A stretch of 64,000 nucleotides of DNA from Conchocele bisecta (GCA_029237695.1 CM055274.1:65655484-65719483); one strand, 5' to 3'; numbered from the stretch's first letter, positions 34,551 to 46,645 are shown. Notes: a model not told the origin generated them from the letters alone. Numbers and translations: made by a program.

Positions 34551-35953
34551 TACTGAAAGGATAAAGAAACGCAGGGTAACAATATACCTATTTGGTCTGC
34601 GAGCACTTCGTCCCTACGTTGGTCTGCCTCTCACTCGTGCACGTCGCGCGCGTCGTATGGCTTGGTTGGCGGCACATGCTCCCAGACGATTTCCAATGAG
34701 GCAATGGAGACAAGTCTTTTTCACAGATGAGTCTCGGTTCACTCTTTTTCGTCCGGACGGTCGACGTCGTGCATACCGACGTCGTGGGGAACGCTTCGCC
34801 GACGCTTGCGTTCTTGAGAGGGATAGGTTTGGGGGTGGCTCGGTTATGGTCTGGGGAAGGATATCTCACGGGGTAAAGTCACCGTTGATTGTGGTAGCCG
34901 GGAATTTAACCGTGAAATCCTCCGCCCGGTTGTTGTTCCATTTGTGCAGCCCCGTGCAGGCACCGGGGCGGGATCAACTGATCCTGAGAATAGTGCTGCA
35001 GTAGCCATTGCTTGTCGTAAAAGGCGACTAAACTGGCTTAACGATTGGGTTCATACTTTCCGGAACCCACTATACCGGATTTGGCCCTCATGTACATTTT
35101 TGGCTTTCTTGTATGTGAGAGTTGAGTCAGGCTATGCCCCATATATAAAAGTAAGATTAGCGCTAATCCTATTACTTATAGGGGATGGGATAAATGATGC
35201 TGGTGTGGCGAGGGCCTGGCACCAGATCAGGTTGTTCTAATTTCAGGACTGAATATATATTTTGATTGTAAATATTGAGTTCTGAAGTTGGGATTTACCC
35301 CCCTCGGACAGGTGGATACGGGACTCGACCCCGTTGACCCGTCTGCGTGTAGACTCCCTGAGGCTTGTACCTCTATGTCAGAAAAGCGGACGTTAAACCC
35401 TATTCACTCACTCACTCACTCCATTTGTGCAACAGCTAATTTTCCAGCATTTTCCCCATGTAGCCAGAGTTTGTCAAGACTTTCTCGCTGACCATAACAT
35501 TAACCCACTCGACTGGCCAGCGTACAGTCCCGATTTATCCCCAATCGAACATCTGTGGGGCGAACTTGACAGGAGGATAAGTGGGTGTCGGAATACCCCT
35601 TCTAATCTCGACCAACTAAGGACTGCATTGTTGGAAGAGTGGAACAATATCCCAATAAGAAGGATAACTGCACTGATGAATTCCATGCACAAGAGAATCA
35701 GGGCTGTGATAGATGCGCGAGGGGGGCATACGAGATACTGACAAAACAGTGGATTTCACGGTGCGATATTGGGGGGTACCGTCAATTGTGATTCAATTAC
35801 TAATGAACTATCTGTCAAAATCTAATGCAATTTTGGTAATGTGTTGACTAAAGATGTTTTTTTAATACTCATATAAAATATTGTATATAACAGCAAACAC
35901 ATCACTTTAAATCACCTCAAATGCTTACCCTGCGTTTCTTTATCCTTTCAGTA
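34551..35953 (+). mobile_element. Tc1-like element with TA duplication, internally deleted
   Basis: Perfect inverted ends, TACTGAAAGGATAAAGAAAC and its complement, are flanked by TA at 34549-34550 and 35954-35955. The interior encodes the catalytic half of a Tc1 transposase: RRMAWLAAHAPRRFPMRQW, then QVFFTDESRFTLF with the first catalytic D, and GGSVMVWGRISHG. After a SINE-like insertion (34949-35420) come DWPAYSPDLSPIEHLWGEL with the DDE-type catalytic end, and a stop at 35739-35741. The N-terminal DNA-binding half is missing, so the copy is non-autonomous. Confidence 0.92.
34949..35420 (+). mobile_element. SINE-like retroposon in the Tc1 transposase
   Basis: An 11-bp duplication, CCATTTGTGCA, flanks it at 34938-34948 and 35421-35431. 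The element ends in a CACTCACTCACT tail. The body includes GTCGTAAAAGGCGACTAAAC, GGCCCTCATGTAC and GATACGGGACTCGACCCCG. The duplication and simple-repeat tail indicate retroposition by a LINE. Transposase codons stop at one duplication and resume at the other. Confidence 0.9.
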
Positions 35954-35955
35954 TA

Positions 35956-36648
35956 CTTTCTCCAATATGTTTCACCATTCGGTGTTCTTAATTACAGCCC
36001 ACATGTTATTCTACACCTATTGTGTCAAATTACCAAAAACAAAAAAGAGGGTGTAGGTTTCTAATTAAGTTGTAATAATCCAGATTGGCATATACCTGCA
36101 CCAGCACAATACCTATTTCAAATATACAAGTACATCGCATTTCGTACTGTGCCAAAATAAACATTTGACAAATGTAGCTAAAAGTGACTTCTAAAGAAAT
36201 AGATATGTCATCCAAGCTAATGTATATCATTATATAACTATTTATATGTACCTGTTTAGCGTATACATACTACACGTAGTTTGTAGCTAATAGACACATA
36301 CACCCCTTTGTGGCATTGCATCCACTTAACAATTCATATGGTTGTCTTTCAAATTTATTACACCGCTGATGGACAATCATATTCCATTACTATAGCAACC
36401 CGATGCATGTATGTGAGTATGCATGTATGCTAGCACATTCTGGTGTCATCGCAAGATGCGGGACCTCATATATCAAATATTTTAAGAAATGTAAGCTGTA
36501 TTAAAAGTGTATATATATATCCATAACTATCACATATTACAAAAGCGCTCATGTTGATGGACATATAGGAAATGACAGTCATGGTGACATTGTATATGAT
36601 TAAGTTAAATATAATCCATACATGTATTTATGTCTTACAAATATTAGG
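35956..36648. other. Intergenic, nothing recognised
   Basis: AT-rich sequence with no open frame of note and no element ends. Confidence 0.4.
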
Positions 36649-36653
36649 TGCAT

Positions 36654-36713
36654 CAGGCCCGTACGCAGGCCTTGGCGGAGCGGGTTGCTTACGCACCCGT
36701 CGCACCACCACTC

Positions 36714-36789
<76 letters not shown>

Positions 36790-36803
36790 TGCGTACGGGC
36801 CTG
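36654..36803. mobile_element. Short MITE with 5-bp duplication and poly-C core
   Basis: CAGGCCCGTACGCAGG and its perfect complement CCTGCGTACGGGCCTG are the ends. TGCAT flanks it at 36649-36653 and 36804-36808. Half of the interior is an almost uninterrupted run of C (36715-36789). The terminal CAGGCC and the 5-bp duplication group it with the element at 16069-16717. The proline-rich and glycine-rich open frames across it are artefacts of the run. Confidence 0.88.
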
Positions 36804-38549
36804 TGCATATATACATTCACACTACAATATACTGCAAACAATAATGTGTTTCGTAATAAGTGTAACTGCTCTAAATGGTTGTCTGGTCATCACAATTGTG
36901 TTTTCATTCGATCAGGCTTATATTTCAGGGTGGGAATTGGCTCGAGCACCTTCCATACCCGGTCGTGTTTTAATTTCTGCTAATTCTAAGTCATTGCGAC
37001 GCTACTGACGTCATTTCTCCATATATGATAAGCACGAGAGTGGTGTGAACTACTGCTGCCGAGTGGTGTAATTCACCGTTATATTTCTGTAAACTGCTGG
37101 CTGAAATGTAAAAATAAGCAGTAAACGATCATTCTATAATCAAATGTTCCATTTTAAATTATAATCAATCTAGCACTTCCTTGACAGGCAATTTAAGACA
37201 TTGGCTAAAATTAGACATTCATTATTTTTGTTTATCTATGAAAAGTTTATGTTTTAGCCGCATATTTGAACCGTCTCACTAAGACGGTACAAATGAATGG
37301 TAACAACATTGAATATTTAACCAACAACTCAATTGCTGTCGCAAAATTCACTTCATACCCATTTCTGACCACTTTCCGGTTGCATAACAGCTGTTTGTAT
37401 GGAGGTACATTTATTTCTATTCGAGTTACTTCCAACTAACTGAGAATCACAAGTGAATGACGCACTGGTCTGACTACTGTAATATATAACGAAGCTTCAG
37501 TCGTCGTTAAATCAGCTGAAAGTGTTAAACAGTTCATCAATGTGACGTGCAGACGTGGTGATATATTAAGGCCGCATTTTGCTCCAAACTTTCACTTGCT
37601 ACGTGTTAGTAGTCATATAGGTGTTCATTGACATGACAGTTACATGTATATGTGTGTTGTGTTCTTGCATCTATTTCTCTACCAGAGAATGTAACATACT
37701 GCATGCATGTCACTCTGTGATATGTAATTCCATTGTCAGTACATGTGCGACCTCACATTTGCGTGAAAATGCTGACTGTGGCTACAATATTGTTGTCCTA
37801 CTTTGACCAGTTCTTTCAGATCAATTAGTGTCGATGATGCTGAAAGATGAACTAGTGCTATGACCGTCTTGGTTTAGGTACTTTGAGGAACACTAAAAAC
37901 AATCTGATTTTGTTTTGGCGGGGGTATTTTTCTACTTTGACCAGTTGTGTGTATATGATGCTGAAACAAGAATTAGTAAACCTCTCAGCTTAGGTTCTAG
38001 AGCATTTTTAAAAAATATTTTCTTTTTATTCTCCTACTATGACCAGCTCTTTCAGATTACTCAGATCTAGATGATGTGGGAACAAGACTTATAGTGTATA
38101 TTGGTTCCAGTTATGTTCTTTCTATGTGATCTTTTTATCGGCACGTGTGGAGATTTATTCTTGAACACATAGTATCATCTATAGACGACATAAATCAAAA
38201 CTGGAGTCAGTTCCATTTTTTATGAGCCGTTGAAATTCAAAATGGCCGCTATTTAAATTTACATTTCATTATGTGTGGTGTTTTCTGTTTCACCCAAAAA
38301 CACATTATTATGGATAATAAATATTGGCAGAATTACTTCAATATATATATTTTGAGATGGCGACCATTTTGGTTTTCAAAATGGTCGCCATTTTAAATTT
38401 GGCCATCTAATATTTAAGTTATAATTGAGTATGTTCTTCTGGCTATGCTCATTGTTCTTTTAACGTAGCAGCCTTTTGAGATTATTGTTAATTGTCATAC
38501 CAGCCATCATCTTCAAAATGGCCACTGGAAATATATGGCATATATATAT
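36804..38549. other. Gene-free region
   Basis: No supported gene. At 37265-37290 an inverted pair, TGAACCGTCTC and AGACGGTACAAA, resembles one at about 60355-60390. AATGGCCGC and GATGGCGACCATTTTGG motifs occur near 38240-38395, forming a local palindrome CAAAATGGTCGCCATTTT. Confidence 0.4.
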
Positions 38550-40266
38550 ATATCAAGAAAAAACTGTACGAATTTTTATGGGATTCAAAACCAGACAAAA
38601 TAAAAAGAAATGTAATAACCCAAAGTTACGAAAATGGAGGAATCAATATGCTTGATATTGATTTGTTTATAATTTCATTAAAGGCTAGTTGGGTAAAGAG
38701 ACTTTGCGATGAAAATAATACTGGGATATGGAAGCAAATATACATCGAACAACTAAAACAATTTGGTGGAACTTTTATTTTTGAATGTAATATTAAATAT
38801 GAAGATGCAAACAACATTCATAAACACAAATTTATAAACAGCATACTTACAGCATGGTCAAAAATTAACTTCACAGAATCAAATGATATCATATCAAAAC
38901 AAGTATTATGGAATAACTCGCACATCAAAAATGACGCAAAGATACTATTTTACAAAGACTGGCACGATAAAGGTGTTCAACGGATAGAACATATTTTTGA
39001 TTTTAGGACAAAACATTTTTACCTACCCTGTTCAGTGTTTGCGGAACTATATTCAATCAGAATTTCAGACTTTCTAAAGTATTACACATTAACAAGGAGT
39101 ATACCTGCACAATGGTAGAACATATGAAAACAGAAAGCATTAATTCAGTACAAAATACTCCGAACCTTGTTCATGTAGTACAAAAATGTAAAGATATAAA
39201 TAAAAAACTATACAATATGCAATTAGGAAAAATAACAAGGGAGAACATAAAAATCAGAACAAAAATGGGCGAATATATTTCCAGATCAAATCCTGAATTG
39301 GAAAACAATATACTCTATTACCATACGGAGCACCATAGATACAAGACTTAGAACCTTTCAATACAAATATTTGATGAGAATCATAGGTACCAACAAACTG
39401 ATGGCCAGGAGTGTATAGTAGAGTCTAGTATATGTGATTTTTGTAACATGAACATAGAAACATTCAATCATTTGTTTTGGGAATGTACAGTAATACAACA
39501 TTTTTGGTCACAAAATGACTAACTTTTTAATACAAAATGGGCATTACAGTGAACATCAATTTTTATACTACTTCATTTGGAATAATCGAAACGGTAGAGC
39601 ATGAAAAGCAATTACAATATATCTTAATCCTAGCAAAATATTATATATTCAAATGAAATATATAATAAGTCTAATCTACGTTTCGACAATTTTTTATCGT
39701 ACTTAAAACATAGTATTACGGTAGAAGAAATTATAGCGCAAAGGAAAGGAAAAATGGAGATACATCAAAATAAATGGAGGGATTTTGATTTATAATATTA
39801 CACGATCAGACCGAGCATCATTCAATATGGACTAAATCGAAAACTAGTTACAACTTCACTACATGCTGTGTTGTGTTGCTGAAAATGACTGTTTTGTACC
39901 GCAAGGGGTACATGTTGTATACATAGGTATCGTCTTATATATGGCATACAAACGAAAACATAAGTTGTATTATGAAATTGCAAGTGTTTTACTTTTGTTT
40001 TTACACGTGCATGCACGTGCTTACATAGAACATGAATGTTACAGGCTGGATAAACTATTCGCTTGATGTCTTTCGCTTCCTAGCTGGAACTCTGGAGCTT
40101 AACACCTTCTTCCCATTCTATTATTTTCAACTTCTTTCTATCTATACTAAAAAAAACACAATTGTTTTCTCATGTAATATTGTAATTGTATACTTGTATG
40201 AATGTAACATATTCTGAGAAATAAATAATAAAAACAAAAAAAAACAAAAAAAAACAAAAAAAAAAA
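38550..40266 (+). pseudogene. L1-like LINE 3' end with A-rich tail
   Basis: The frame at 38550-39118 encodes YEFLWDSKPDKIKRNVITQ and NGGINMLDIDLFIISLKASW, and later LLWNNS-type blocks typical of the C-terminal half of L1-clade ORF2. After a stop at 39116 it continues in two other frames. It ends near 39520 with CDFCNMNIETFNHLFWEC, the conserved cysteine-histidine end of these proteins. A 3' region of about 700 bp follows, then an A-rich tail (40224-40266) with the AAACAAAAAAAAAC pattern. It is a 5'-truncated, decayed copy. Its tail directly abuts the retrotransposon gag fragment. Confidence 0.85.
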
Positions 40267-40495
40267 TTATTGATTTAAATTTGTACCTGGTGAAGATTTG
40301 GTTTGATTTGGGTTTACAATAAGTTTCGAAACCATCAAAATAAGATTTCATCTTTTTTCTTTCATCATCAGTGAGTTTCCAAGTGGAGAATATATTCCGA
40401 CCCTTTTCACCGGCCCATAGCATTATGTAATTGAATTTTTCAGCCTCGGATTTGGATTTCAAAGGTCCACCGAACATAAATTCGCAATGAGTTTT
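40267..40495 (-). pseudogene. LTR-retrotransposon gag-like gene, inner part
   Basis: The minus strand encodes FMFGGPLKSKSEAEKFNYIM, WAGEKGRNIFSTWKLTDDER and KPKSNQIFTRYKFKS, which match the gag-like N-terminal region of Ty3/gypsy elements common in invertebrates. It is cut at one side by the LINE tail and at the other by the Polinton. The preceding codons of the same frame lie beyond the Polinton at 58682-58761. No pol region is present in the window. Confidence 0.8.
40491..40495. repeat. Target duplication, left (GTTTT)
   Basis: GTTTT immediately precedes the first base of the left inverted repeat and recurs right after the right one at 58682-58686. Polintons usually give 6 bp; only 5 match here. 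Confidence 0.85.
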
Positions 40496-41090
40496 AGTAG
40501 TATATAGGGAGTCAAAATGATACCACCTACGGTGGCATCATTTCCACCCCTATATACTACTCCCACCACCCCCTAAAAAGCAAAAATTGGTTAACGAGGA
40601 AATTGTCTCCCACCAACCACAAAAATCCAAAATGTGTGTCATAAATACATCATGTTGTTTTCACGTCCAATTGAACATATAAAACTATAGTCTTAAAAAG
40701 GATTTATTTTTGTCTCGTTGTCATAAATACATCATGTTGTTTTCACGTCCAATTGAACAGATAAAACAATAGTCTTAAAAAGGATTTATTTTTATCTCGT
40801 TGTCATAAATATATGATGTTTTTTACGACAGTAAATTTATGAATTTATTCTAATAAGTTTCCGATTTAAATGCGTCCTCGCGCAATAGTCTATATTCCAA
40901 CACCATATTTTCCTCCTCCGATATAAGCTAATTGATTCCGTAGAATCAGCAACTAATTCAACCAGCTCTAGTCTACCACGTTCACCTGTAGCCACAGGGC
41001 AGCGTAGTTGCTTATGTCTACAAAGAGTTTGGGCACTAACGAATTTACAAGGGCATCTGGGGCATTGAAATTGTGGGGGGGCACAAGGAA
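40496..41090 (+). repeat. Left terminal inverted repeat
   Basis: This is the reverse complement of 58096-58681. By eye the two repeats are almost identical. The differences I see are two 3-base indels, several single-base indels and very few substitutions. It contains an internal direct repeat of about 84 bp (starts near 40638 and 40722) and a degenerate third piece, each with TCACGTCCAATTGAACA. Its inner edge cuts through the zinc-finger gene. Confidence 0.93.
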
Positions 41091-41166
41091 ACTTTCTACG
41101 TCTCGCTAGATGCCTTCGTAGATAGTCTTTACGCGTAAACGTTTTACAACAAGTCTCACACTCCAT
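40837..41166 (-). pseudogene. C2H2 zinc-finger protein, left copy
   Basis: The gene starts at 41166 and reads towards the terminus. Residues 3-21 form a C2H2 finger (CETCCKTFTRKDYLRRH). Residues 34-51 form a second (CPRCPCKFVSAQTLCRH) followed by a C. Two extra bases after about residue 73 destroy the coiled-coil tail that is intact in the right copy. The first finger lies outside the inverted repeat, the second inside it. A DNA-binding role at the element ends, or as a regulator, is inference. Confidence in the fold is high. Confidence 0.8.
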
Positions 41167-41379
41167 TATATATGTATATGTTTAATGTTTATATTCAATT
41201 GGTCGTAAAAAAAACATAATGTTTTCAAGACTAATTGAACAGATAAATTTCATAGGTTATACAAAAGTATATTACAGAAAATATGATAACGTCAGAAAAT
41301 AGAGCAGAAATAGAAAGTTTTGAGGAAGAGAAGCCGAATCTCTAGGGATTACTTATAGTACACGGTTGAGAGTTAGGGG

Positions 41380-44300
41380 TTGACAAAGCTGATAAATGCC
41401 ACAAAGAATGAGGCGTTTATGAAGCGGTTTACCCGCGCCCACAAACGAGGAGCCTTTAATGATATATCCAAAGCAGAGGAAGTTGGTAACAGAATTCAAA
41501 AAGAAAGTATTGCGGGGTTAAGGGCTAGTGTAATTAATTCTAAAGAATTACCTTCAAGCACGTCTCAAATTAGACGCACAGGTGACCAAATACCAAATAA
41601 TAAGAAAAAATCTATAGTTCGCGCGATAGTGGAAAAAGGTGAAGAAATATTGGGTGCTCACGATGAAACATTGGAAAAGGTAGAAAATGGAAGACGGGTA
41701 GTTACATTATCCTTTCGTAAAAACATTGACATCAACGAGTCCGAACGCATGTCCGATAAACTCGCTCCGTATCTAACAACAAATTTTTATTTGAGATATT
41801 CATATTCTTACAAGCTAGAACATATGGAGGAAACTATAAATGGAAAACCTAAAACTCTAATATTTCACAAAAATCTCGGTGGTAGCGAACCACTATCATC
41901 AATGAAAACCGTTAAAAAATGGCTGTCAGATAAGGAGCAAACACGAATAATGTCCGATAAAATAGACAGACCAAATACAAAGTGGAAGTTTGTAAGATGG
42001 GTAGAGGTTTTTGTAAAGCTAATACAGGGTAGTAGGGAATAGATTTGGGACTACAATCCAAAGAAGCAGCAGGAGGAGAACTTCCAGAATGGTTGAGGAA
42101 TAGAAAAGGTATGTATTCTTTAGATAAGTATAATGACGATCTTTGTCTGTTCAGGTGTCTAGCTATGCACCTTGATAAAAAGATCAGACCTGACAGATGT
42201 ACAGAAAAAGCGGAAGAACTTAGTAAGCAATATTTCGGTAGAAATGTTGTTTCACCAATTCCTTTTAAAGATCTGAAAAAGGTTGAAGAGTTTTTTAAAA
42301 TCGGTATAGAAGTATATCAACCGACCAAATATAACGTATGGTGGTTGAAAAAGGTACCAGCACACTATAATGAAATAGGTAATAAACCAATGACAATAGG
42401 ACTGTTTAATAATCACGCATTCTGATAAAAAACCTTAAAAACCTATCTAAAACTTACGCCTGCAATAATTGTAAACAGAGATTTCACAAAAGCGAGTAAT
42501 ATGAAGAGACACGGACCAACATGTATGAAAGGTGAGACAAAAATAGTATGTGATGGTAATTATTTAGAGCGCCCGCGTTCGTCGTTCGAGAAAGCGTTCT
42601 ACCCAAAAGGTTCTAACAGTTATGGCGCGATCGATTGGATACAATCTGTGGAAAAGCGGGAGGGAATTCACATTCACCACGAACAGTGTGGACACGGGGG
42701 TGAAAGATGGATTTTAGGAGCTCCAGTAGATGGATACTGTCCAGAAACCAATACCGTATATCAATATCACGGCTGTTACTGGCACGGGTGTGAGATTCAT
42801 GCAAAGCATAGAAAAAGAAGAACGCGCATCCACTATGAGAAGAGATACTTTATTAGAAAAAGCAAAGAATTCAACCTAGTAGTTATGTGGGAATGCGAAT
42901 TCCAAAGAACGGGGTAAAGATATAAAGATCGGTTGCGACACTACTCTTTATCCATATCAGATAGTATACGATTTTGAGGCATATCTCAACCCACCTAATT
43001 CTAAAGAATTACTTAAAACGCTAGGTAATAGTTTAGAGTACGAAGCTGAGCACGTTCCGGTAAGTGTTAGTATAGGAGATAATTTCTCAGGAACAGTAAC
43101 TCATATTTGTGATAAAGATCCTGCAAAACTTATAGAAAAATTTGTAGAAGATTTGAAAGTCAGGGGAAAAGCTATAAGAGAAGAAGTGTGGTCAAGATAT
43201 GGGTTTAATACAGAACATTTACGTAAAAACCAAATCGCTAAGATCGAACAGTGGATAGAGCAAGTACCGGTTATAGGTTTTAACAGCATAAGTACGAATA
43301 TAAACTTAATAAAGAAATATTTAGTAGGTGAACTATCTGCAACAACAAAGAAAGTAATGGTCGGAAAACGGGCAAACGCAACAATATTTCTATTTACTCT
43401 CCGGAGTTTAGATTTCTTGATGTAATACTTTATCTAGGACCCGGTGTAAGTTACGATAGTTGGATAAAAGCCTACGAATGCAAAGGACAGAAATCTTTCT
43501 TTCCTTATGAGTGGTTCGATTCTCCAGACAAACTGAATTACCCAGGACTACCAGATATAGAGAATTGGTATTCCAAACTATCTGGGAAAATGTTAATAGA
43601 TGAAACAGAATTAAGAAAATGTCGTAGAATTTTCGAAGAAAATAATATGAAAACTTTCAGAGATTGGTTGAAATATTATAACGATTTAGATGTAGCACCG
43701 TTCCTAGAAGCGTGGAAAAAATGTAAAAAAGTGAATTTTATAAACACAGAGGTGTGGATATTTTCAAAGATGCGGTAACACTACCTGGAGTAGCTATACA
43801 ATATTTATTGAGAGGAACCATTAAAGAACAAAAATCTATAAAGGTGGTTATACCGGAGGGGGCTCTATATGCACCAAAAGAAGAAACATACGAAATGATG
43901 AAAGACGCTCTAGTTGGTGGTCCATCAATAGTATTTACACGCTATGCAGAAGCCGGTGTTTCAAATATTAGATCAAATGAATTAACAAACCTTGCAAGGC
44001 TGTTTGGGGTACGATGCAAAGCGCGTTATATTTATCTACGTTAAATAAAGATATGCCATGTGGAAAAGAAACTATACATCATATAGTTTCCCCACATAAC
44101 CCTAAACTTATTAAAAATTTTTGTAAAAGAGTTTTATCTGGAGAATGGTTTGGGTTTGCGGAGGTGGATATAGAAGTTCCACACAACTTAAAAGATAAGT
44201 TTTCTGAAATGTCTCCACTTTTTATAAACAGAGAAGTAGAGGTTAATGAAGTTCCCGCGCACATGTTAAAATATTTAAATGATACTGGCCGAACTAGAGG

Positions 44301-45335
44301 AAACGGAAGAAAATTGGTGGGATCTATGTCGGCCACTAAAGTATTGCTGTACGCGCACTGTTGAAATGGTATTTAAAACACGGCCTAGAAATAACGGGAG
44401 TTCATCGTGTTATAGATTATATTAGTGGTAACCCTTCGAATGGTTCGCAAAGAAGTTACAGCCGCAAGACGAACAGGCGATGTAGAACCAAATAAGAAAC
44501 CAGTAGCGGATATAATGAAATTATTAGGCAATTTCGTGTTGTGGAAAAATGATAGAGGCAAAAGAGAGATTTAAATACGACATATACACAAGACGAAACC
44601 TGTGTTGACAAAGCGTTAAGATCTGCATTCTTTGATGATTTGGAAGAGATAGGAGATGCGTACGAAATATCTTCCCGAAAAACCCCGTGTGCAGTAAAGA
44701 GCCCCTTCCACTGTGGAATAGCGGTTTATCAACTAGCTAAATTGAGAATGTTGGAATTTTACTACGAATTTCTAGATAAATACGTAAAAAGAGAAGACTT
44801 TGAATTAATACAGATGGTACAGTAGTGTATAGGAGTTAGTGGGAAAAACGATAGAGGAATTGATTAGACCTAACTTACTAGACGAGTTTGAAAAAGAAAA
44901 AAAAATAAATGGTTGGCTTGGATAAATGGAGCGAAAGAGAGCCAGGACTTTTCAAAATGGAATTCAGCGGAGATAGGGCGATAGCGTTTATCTAGTAAGT
45001 GTTTATTTCGTAGAAAAAAATTAATTCTAAAGATAATTTGGAACAAATTAATAAAAACTCTGCGAAAAGGAATGTCCAAGAGAACTAACAATTTAAATTG
45101 GGATAGATATAAAACGAGTACTAAGTGAAACTACAGAAGATGGAAAACACTTATAGATGTAGCCCAAAATAGAGATTTTAAAATGAAAGACGGTGTTATG
45201 AAAACGTACTGTCAAAAAAAATTAGGACTCGGCGTACTACGATTAAAAGACGCGTGTTACCAGACGGAATACATACCGAACATCTCTAAAGAATCTGACG
45301 ATCCGGGGGTAGCTGGGTGTCAGAAGGCACCATAA
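41380..45335 (+). pseudogene. polB: Protein-primed family B DNA polymerase (Polinton PolB)
   Basis: This is the replication enzyme of the element. In order: an N-terminal region (41380-42042); a block with DKYNDDLCLFRCLAMHLD (42130-42180), an OTU-like signature usual in Polinton PolB; a nuclease-like block with GAPVDGYCPETNTVYQYH and GCYWHGCEIH (42718-42800); the exonuclease part, with YDFEAYL near 42970 and VIGFNS near 43270; then the palm. The motif A region at about 44010-44030 is broken by a shift, with ALYLSTLNKDMPCGKE readable after it. The motif B region at 44520-44560 is shifted after KLLGN. The motif C site at about 44812-44830 is damaged and contains a TAG. Below 44830 many shifts break the thumb. 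The end converges on the integrase and overlaps it by 50 bp. At least eight frame changes: not functional as written. Confidence 0.92.
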
Positions 45336-46310
45336 GAAGTTCTTCGCGAACAAAACCGCGAGATGGACCATCAGCCAAATAATAGAAGCACGGGCTCATC
45401 GGGTTTGGTAATAGAGCGATCCAGATGATATACATTCATTGACCACACGGGATCAGTCGCGCGGCGGCTGCCACCTTCGAGCTGTTCCCGGTTGATGATG
45501 GTACCGGACGTCAATATCTGATGGAAGCCGCTGCTCCTCTAAACCAACGGGGTGTCGCCCGCGCGAGACGGCAGATGGCTTGCTCGTCACCCTTTTAAAC
45601 TTGATAGCATCTACAGGCTTCTTACCTATCAATCTGGTCACCTCTCCGTTTCAGTGCGGAGACCACGGCGGGCAGTCTGGCCACCCACTCGGTCGATCGC
45701 GAATGAGGGTTTACAAGTTCTTTAGCTATTGGTGTCCGAAACAGTCTCTCAGCCAGGTTCGATTGAAGCGTTCCACGATCCCCTGGTCCCCGGTGGATGT
45801 TGACGCGGCCTCGTCTGATAGAAACTTTATGCTTAGACAATAGATGAGAGACCGCGCCATGAACTCGCGGCCGGGATCGACCTGGAGAAGATTCGCCATT
45901 TGAGAGGACTCCTCTTATATATTAGGGAAAGAGCCTCGGCCACTTCCTTAGACTCTTTAGTGGCCTAACGGTCAGCCCCCTTGTAAACGACTCGCTACGT
46001 CAACGATTGTCAGTGCTACTTGTACGTCTTGCGACCGACGCGATCGTGAGGTAGAAACAGGAGGTCCGCTTGGTGAACTTGGTTCGGCACCGCCACGTCG
46101 AATTTTTGGGCGCGGAATATTGTGAGGCGCTGGTAAATAGATCTGCCAGATGGCCTGCTTCTTGAGCCATTCCTTGACAGCGTTTTCTGAAACCTTGGTC
46201 GCCGCCGCGAGGTTCTTGATGGCCGCGAGTCCCTTCCAGTATCCGCGTGGGCTATAGTATGTATTCGACAGCTTGCGCGTTAGTTTGGTATCAAGTTTGC
46301 GCGTGTTCAT
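45286..46310 (-). pseudogene. Retroviral-type (rve) integrase
   Basis: The integrase inserts the element DNA and makes the target duplication. The N-terminal part (46310-45972) has SNTYYSPRGYWKGLAAIKNL, KVSENAVKEWLKKQAIWQIY and VQVALTIVDVASR, which holds the first catalytic aspartate. The next part, shifted, has ERLFRTPIAKEL and EWVARLPAVVSAL from the core (45840-45622). The C-terminal end has YYLADGPSRGFVREELL, a chromodomain-like region. Its ATG overlaps the stop of the preceding gene (ATGA, 46307-46310). Three or more frame shifts separate the parts. The stop overlaps the end of the polymerase gene on the other strand. Confidence 0.9.
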
Positions 46311-46645
46311 CGTATGCGAAGTATTCTAATATATCGGACAATCTCCAACATGCCCTCGCCAGTTCGTCCGGTAACTGCGTCGTTAATAATAAACCTTTGT
46401 TGGAAGTTTCGCTGCAGCCCCCAATCGCGTTTGGGTTGGAACAGGAGAGGGGAATCTAATTCAACATTGTTGATGGAGGAATCTAACATCCGCTTTGCGA
46501 AAAGGGTGGCCGCTTTTTCGTCCTCGCGCCACGTCTCGAGACAATCTCGGGCCAGACGAATCATACTCTTTGCACCAGGTAAACGATGTTTTTGGGCAGT
46601 GTAGCCTACATCGATCATAGCGTCATAAAGTTCGTCAACTAACAT
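46307..46645 (-). CDS. Unknown Polinton protein, 112 residues
   Basis: I do not recognise the family. The frame is intact from MLVDELYDAMID to its stop. It is charged and helical in the first 70 residues, with CLETWREDEKAATLFAKRML, and has no membrane segment or obvious motif. The stop is TGA, overlapping the integrase ATG by the ATGA arrangement, which suggests one transcript and coupled translation. It could be a virion or DNA-binding protein; nothing in the sequence decides. Confidence 0.6.
   Translation of the reverse strand: MLVDELYDAMIDVGYTAQKHRLPGAKSMIRLARDCLETWREDEKAATLFAKRMLDSSINNVELDSPLLFQPKRDWGLQRNFQQRFIINDAVTGRTGEGMLEIVRYIRILRIR

Noticed and set aside
36572..37008. Proline-rich and glycine-rich open frames
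   Set aside because: They come from the poly-C core of a MITE.
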